Shown here in pieces: positions 61,101 to 64,000 of a stretch of DNA of 64,000 nt. Source of the DNA: Bacillus sp. FJAT-29814 (GTDB taxonomy: Bacteria; Bacillota; Bacilli; Bacillales; Cytobacillaceae); contig NZ_LMTJ01000003.1 of NCBI RefSeq assembly GCF_001510715.1, forward strand, positions 48,810-112,809. The letters are read 5' to 3'. The position numbers were made by a program, and so were the translations under genes. Every line of letters starts with the position of its first letter. The first letter of the stretch is position 1. The notes under the pieces were generated by a model that saw only the letters and a program-made list of their open reading frames with translations, searched no databases and was not told the DNA's origin.

Positions 61101-62609
61101 AAAAAAGAAACGGAACAAAAGCAGCAAAAGAAATTAGAGAAAAAACTCGATACCCAAAACAAGGAGTGGAAGGAAGCTCCGGAACCCCATGAACCGATAA
61201 GTATATTAGAAAATCTGTTGCAGACTGCACAGAAGGAAGCAAAAACGGCAGAAAAAGAAGAACGGGAACAAGGAACAGCTGTAACCGTCGCGGAAACGTC
61301 TCTAAAACATGCGTCTGAACAGCGTGACAAAGCGGCAAAAAAAATATCAAAGCATGAACAACAGCCTGAAGAATGGGAAGACCTTGACTTAGATGTAAAG
61401 GCGATTGAAATAAAAGACCAAACAAAACAAACGCTAGAGGAAATAAAGCAGGCTGAAAAGCTTCAAAAAGAAGCAGAATCGAACATCACTGGCTATGAAG
61501 GGGATTTGTTAACTTTATCCGTGATCCTCAAGGAGGACGCGGCAGCATTTACTGATACGGATTTAGAAAAAGTGAAAAATCAAGGTAAAGCATGCATCCT
61601 TTCCTGGTGTGAAAAACATCAAGCCATTCAGGAAGAAGGTAAGGAAAAGCATGCGAAAATCGAACAATCGTTACGAAATTTAAAGCTGACCATTGAAGGG
61701 AAAGATTGGGAGATTCGCTTTAAAAATGAAGTATTAACCACTTTAGACCATATGGATACGAGGCATTATTCCCATATTCAAAGTGTCGTTAAAAATATGA
61801 AGCGCTTCTCACAAAGTGGTTTGGAACAATTAGAACGGGACAAAGAAAGGGCAGAAAAGGCGCAAAACTTCTGGGCAAGCCGTGCCAGCATGAAGGTCAT
61901 GAGCATTTCAGAGGGGATTCGTTCGATGATTGCAAAAATGAAGCTGAAAAATGAACGAGGGGCTTTCCCACTTGTCCAGCTAAAAGAAGACATCTTACCG
62001 AAAAAGCCGGAAGATATCGAGCCGCTGCTGAAGCAGCATTTTGTAGCTGCGATAAACAAAATTACCAAACAATTTGATACGATAGATTCTAATAATCAAG
62101 CCGTTGATCAAGAAATTAAACAACTCATTAGTGATGAGCAAATTCTGTTTGTCTCACTGCGAAATCGTTATCCAGAGCTGCTTGTCTATAATATGAGAAC
62201 CGATAATGCCTTTATGTACGGAAAACCGCAAAGGGAGCATTATTCAACCTGGCAGACCATTAATCAAGGTTCAAGGACGAAATCAGATGGCAGTGGGGGA
62301 CAAAAGCTGTCCGCCCGAATGGTGATGATGATGATGTTATTGTCTGTTAAAAACGAATCAGACCAAAGCTGGGTCCCTTTAGTCTGTGATAATCCGTTCG
62401 GACAAGCGGCGTCAGCACATGTCCTCGACCCGATCTTCTCAGTCGCCGAAAAACTGAAGTTCCAATTCATCGTCGTCACTCCGCCCGAACTGGTAAAAAC
62501 GGAAATCAGCCAACGATTTGATGCCTATTATAAATTGGACTTCATTCGCGAAAAAGGAAAAGAAATTGTTTCGGACACCATCGTCCCAGCCTATCGAATT
62601 TACCAGTGA
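58164..62609 (+). CDS. jetC: Wadjet defence protein JetC (SMC/MukB-like ATPase)
   Basis: 1481-aa SMC-like ATPase. N-terminal head with GLIAMMNGGGKGVFLQTIFQIL (Walker A; residues about 41-52), very long coiled-coil arms (about 250-1300 with an interrupted middle that would form the hinge or elbow), and C-terminal head with the signature SDGSGGQKLSARMVMMMMLL (about 1374) and Walker B-like VPLVCDNPFGQAAS (about 1403). SMC proteins extrude DNA loops; with JetABD they cut circular plasmids. Two oddities: the residue after the Walker A Lys is Gly, and the usual Glu after the Walker B Asp is Asn. Strong site GGAGGAGGGGG before the ATG. Confidence 0.88.
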   Translation: MPKIHRIRIVGLKYDGMQKQYKDTTFNFHNEETSTNGLIAMMNGGGKGVFLQTIFQILKPGTSWGKQNNRYYQQFFFNNKEQFIPYTFHVVIQWELDGADRRHLVTGGMFSAEQRISMSEEGGNESKTLEQEAKILPNITFYTREFERKEEASLEHIPLFENDEVAETESLKDYLKWNGYDVYKDSKKHYRILDTYGINRKDWDIMKEINKDEGGVGKYFEGAEDDHSLLQKRIIPTVSQVLHRTEHQKNDLVEIFKSQASIAKDLPVLLKREQAHKEFLEDIIPFEENLAKGVEHKEIVTGSVQVGRKLLGALQHLKQTEEETLVTIAKDMEKLKLRQADLRFQQDNLEFAKAHREVLDWEKKLVEEKNKHASLQEFVKEKQERKKQLDFQLLLKEWSENEQSIRSLSQQIATLEQNSGLEQVNQRMGEIKKEASKQWEQSYLSIQESVKQYLGYEKFLTKKGNDLSQQDKQKTLEIAQLSSEIDFLYTQMQTFELEEENLIKEFGDRLSYDLRGFIEFLFKQIEDKKARLEELKANEKESRELLNTLATSHGTLVQSIQFSEEKCEELKAANEEQKQKEAKLIDRLHGLIDDVTVPLTHALLSKYALQIEEILGNNREQGEQIKKDLWEIQLDHSLNDEHFWIPNKDVKELKEWIDEKTGIDVFYGTQFLQSLSNEELVNYLLSYPLLPYGLIVSGQQWQKINQQVLSGRMFKSPVPIFLREEMNSEHHQPSFVIINGTEKELLTDKNQFTNWKISIAKQIEEKKEALIEIEKTETSLRRILKEIDRFLSRDLAVDMERALNQEQNSLLSKMVQLQENTTQQQKQKELQRQLKEKLETTKVKIEKLTRDVGKIEDYERDKLVQQENNRVKIEKEKRKETLILGQKEIVKEHQNNVELQKKWHQTYLEWKVTTEQNIKEIGLFIETAVFPADEKTEACEEVPRLSPHLLEEINGSIEELKQLQKSKEEQARELLVIQAKKETEQKQQKKLEKKLDTQNKEWKEAPEPHEPISILENLLQTAQKEAKTAEKEEREQGTAVTVAETSLKHASEQRDKAAKKISKHEQQPEEWEDLDLDVKAIEIKDQTKQTLEEIKQAEKLQKEAESNITGYEGDLLTLSVILKEDAAAFTDTDLEKVKNQGKACILSWCEKHQAIQEEGKEKHAKIEQSLRNLKLTIEGKDWEIRFKNEVLTTLDHMDTRHYSHIQSVVKNMKRFSQSGLEQLERDKERAEKAQNFWASRASMKVMSISEGIRSMIAKMKLKNERGAFPLVQLKEDILPKKPEDIEPLLKQHFVAAINKITKQFDTIDSNNQAVDQEIKQLISDEQILFVSLRNRYPELLVYNMRTDNAFMYGKPQREHYSTWQTINQGSRTKSDGSGGQKLSARMVMMMMLLSVKNESDQSWVPLVCDNPFGQAASAHVLDPIFSVAEKLKFQFIVVTPPELVKTEISQRFDAYYKLDFIREKGKEIVSDTIVPAYRIYQ

Positions 62610-62690
62610 GCTTGAACAATAGGATAATTGTCCAAGATTCAACGGTGCAGCAATAGTTTCTTTTGCATACACCGGATAATGACAATAATC

Positions 62691-62721
62691 GAGCCCGAGA
62701 GCCAATCTCGGGTTCTTTTTG
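62691..62721 (+). terminator. Terminator of the Wadjet operon
   Basis: A 10-bp stem (GAGCCCGAGA / TCTCGGGTTC) with a short loop, then TTTTTG. Confidence 0.9.
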
Positions 62722-62885
62722 TTGAATTAGCTTTTAAAAATAGTGACCATTACTAAACAGATGGCACTAAGTAATATGACTTTTATTGTTTTACCATTGG
62801 TTACAAAGCTTCCATGTAAATGTAGGCAATTTATTAGAGTCTTTATAAATTCTTTATTTTCCCACTTTTTCCCAATCTATTAAAG
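62722..62885. other. Intergenic region after the Wadjet operon
   Basis: A minus-strand hydrophobic frame (ending TIKVILLSAICLVMVTIFKS at about 62722-62780) is present but has no start codon or ribosome binding site; it may be a gene fragment. Nothing else supported. Confidence 0.45.
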
Positions 62886-63083
62886 ATTGATCGGAAAGAT
62901 AGAGTACAAGAGGTTATCAAGATTGTCGGGTTAGCCGGCAGGGAAAATGATAAAGTACGGACCTACTCGATGGGCATGAAACAACGATTGGGGATTGCTC
63001 AGGCGATTCTGGGCAAGCCGCGATTTCTTATTTTAGATGAGCCAACTAATGGCTTGGATCCAATTGGAATGCCCTTCCAATAA
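62886..63083 (+). pseudogene. Remnant of an ABC transporter ATPase (bacitracin-type)
   Basis: An in-frame fragment [54 protein letters not shown] covers the signature motif, Walker B and D-loop of a BcrA-type ABC ATPase. It has no Walker A and no start, and after IGM the sequence changes to an unrelated PFQ and stop. Homology breaks near 63071, a recombination or insertion scar. It lies between the Wadjet operon and the bacteriocin-like genes. Confidence 0.85.
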
Positions 63084-63389
63084 GCAAATTTCCCTTCCTG
63101 ACTTAACCGTTCAATCCGCCAGTAGTACTCATTCTTTGCTATTTCAGCTATTTGGCGTCTATCTACTTCTCTAGCCAGATTTGATCATTTTTCACAATAC
63201 AACGCACTGCCCATATACCTCCTCAACGTAAAATAGGCTATTGATTCAGTAACAGCGACCTATAAGAAAACATAATTTGTTGATGAGAGTACACATCGTA
63301 TCTAATGTTTATATATCCGATTCTGATAATTTTACTTGTCAACTCTCTACTCAGGCTTAACTCATAATAAATACAAAGGGGAGGAAGAA
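63084..63389. other. Gap before the precursor peptide genes
   Basis: On the minus strand a fragment around 63075-63170 reads [30 protein letters not shown], a coding relic I cannot assign. Upstream of the first precursor gene there is AATACAAAGGGGAGGAAG, an excellent ribosome binding site. No consensus promoter found. Confidence 0.4.
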
Positions 63390-63680
63390 ATGCAGAGTTT
63401 TCATAATGAGCTTCAAGGATTGGCAATTGATCCTTATCAAGCTGGTCAGTTAGTTCCAGTTGGTCAACAAATCGAGGATTCACGCCTTTGGGGGCGTTGT
63501 GGCGGCTTTCGTTGTGGTTTTGGTTGCGGTTTTCGTTGTGGTTTTGGTTGCGGTTTTCGTTGTGGCGGCTTTGGTTGCGGCTTTGGTTGTGGTTTTGGGT
63601 GCGGCTTTGGTTGCGGCTTCGGTTGCGGCCTCGGTTTCGGTGGATTTGGCTGTTTTGGCATCGGTTTTGGTTTTATTTAA
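63390..63680 (+). CDS. Heterocycloanthracin/sonorensin-like TOMM precursor peptide
   Basis: 96-aa peptide. Leader MQSFHNELQGLAIDPYQAGQLVPVGQQIED resembles the F-x-x-EL-x-x-L...YQ-x-G-x-V leader of the heterocycloanthracin/sonorensin family (thiazole/oxazole-modified microcins). The core, from about residue 34, is almost only Gly, Phe, Cys and Arg: RCGGFRCGFGCGFRC..., 12 Cys, mostly a four-residue C-G-F-G/R period, ending in a Cys-poor GFGGFGCFGIGFGFI tail. Cys in such cores are cyclised to thiazoles by a cyclodehydratase, not seen in this window. A Gly/Cys-rich spore coat protein is the alternative. The open frame extends upstream to 63336; ATG 63390 has the ideal site. Confidence 0.7.
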   Translation: MQSFHNELQGLAIDPYQAGQLVPVGQQIEDSRLWGRCGGFRCGFGCGFRCGFGCGFRCGGFGCGFGCGFGCGFGCGFGCGLGFGGFGCFGIGFGFI

Positions 63681-63787
63681 TTGGTTTGGCTTTTCATCAT
63701 TTCTAAAGTTTAATTACACGACTCTAATAAATAATTTTCAACTCCAACTCAGGATAAATTCTCAATAAATACAAAGGGGAGGAAGAT

Positions 63788-64000
63788 ATGCAGAATTATC
63801 AATATGAGCTTCAAGGGTTGGCTTTTGACCCATTTCAAACGGGTCAGTTAGTATCAATGGACATCCAGAACCAGGATCCGCGTATGTTTGGTATGCGCTG
63901 TGGCGGCTTCGGTCGTTGCGGTGGCTTCGGTCGTTGTGGTGGCTTCGGTCGTTGCGGTGGCTTCGGTCGTTGCGGTGGCTTCGGTCGTTGTGGTGGCTTC
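63788..64000 (+). CDS. Second TOMM-like precursor peptide, truncated at window end
   Basis: At least 71 codons, open at the right edge. Leader MQNYQYELQGLAFDPFQTGQLVSMDIQNQDPRMFGM parallels the first gene residue by residue (ELQGLAxDPxQxGQLV). The core has a perfect hexapeptide repeat C-G-G-F-G-R, at least six times. The ribosome binding site and about 20 bases before it are almost identical to those of the first copy, so the two genes arose by tandem duplication, then the cores diverged (4-residue versus 6-residue period). Same modified-bacteriocin interpretation and the same caveat. Confidence 0.7.
   Translation, partial: MQNYQYELQGLAFDPFQTGQLVSMDIQNQDPRMFGMRCGGFGRCGGFGRCGGFGRCGGFGRCGGFGRCGGF

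Noticed and set aside
62722..62880. Minus-strand hydrophobic frame after the Wadjet operon
   Set aside because: No start codon or ribosome binding site; at best a fragment.
63084..63180. Transposase remnant next to the ABC ATPase scar
   Set aside because: The minus-strand fragment is coding-like but has no motif that identifies a transposase, and no terminal inverted repeats were seen.
63464..63661. Proline-rich minus-strand frame (PKPQPKP repeats)
   Set aside because: It is the complement of the Gly/Cys-rich core of the precursor gene and has no ribosome binding site.

Overview
The window comes from the chromosome of a low-GC, endospore-forming Gram-positive bacterium of the Bacillaceae (Bacillus, Neobacillus or Mesobacillus type). 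Support: a gerA-type germination operon, a Bacillus-type PHA synthase, a gene very like Bacillus subtilis paiA, a ywnA/ywnB-like pair, a YvrJ/DUF2922/DUF1659 cluster, strong AGGAGG ribosome binding sites and many U-tailed hairpin terminators. I saw no rRNA, tRNA, intact insertion sequence or CRISPR array.

Layout. 1-5.5 kb: sugar use (a frameshifted GH2 beta-galactosidase, a GH63/trehalase-like glycosidase, an EamA exporter, an EbgR-like LacI regulator). 5.6-9.3 kb: gerA-type germinant receptor operon. 9.8-11.5 kb: PHA synthase subunits, with phaC probably starting at ATT. 11.5-18.7 kb: katG with PerR-like boxes, a PQQ-type sugar dehydrogenase fold, an oxidoreductase, a small monooxygenase, a divergent lspA and a thioredoxin-fold lipoprotein with an in-frame UGA (selenoprotein candidate). 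19-26.6 kb: catechol meta-cleavage pathway, with a 52-bp hairpin repeat array and an IclR regulator between the dioxygenase and the lower-pathway operon. 26.7-33.4 kb: an oligopeptide-type ABC transporter with a fused ATPase, two N-terminally extended permeases and a binding lipoprotein whose domains look circularly permuted. 33.5-50.7 kb: ordinary accessory metabolism, regulators and small proteins. 50.7-52.6 kb: a wHTH protein and the DUF1659/DUF2922/YvrJ cluster. 53.2-62.6 kb: dbpA, then a complete four-gene Wadjet (JetDABC) SMC defence operon flanked by gene remnants. 63.4-64 kb: two tandem Cys/Gly-repeat precursor peptides with a heterocycloanthracin/sonorensin-like leader; the second runs off the window.

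How the genes work together. The six-gene operon at 21.3-26.6 kb plus the dioxygenase at 19 kb would take catechol to pyruvate and acetyl-CoA by the oxalocrotonate branch; ring hydroxylation and the hydrolytic branch are not in the window. The Wadjet operon is translationally coupled throughout and should act against plasmids. The best candidates for something undescribed are the UGA-containing redox lipoprotein with a SECIS-like hairpin beside lspA, the permuted binding protein with its extended permeases, the tandem TOMM-like precursors, and the 52-bp hairpin array.
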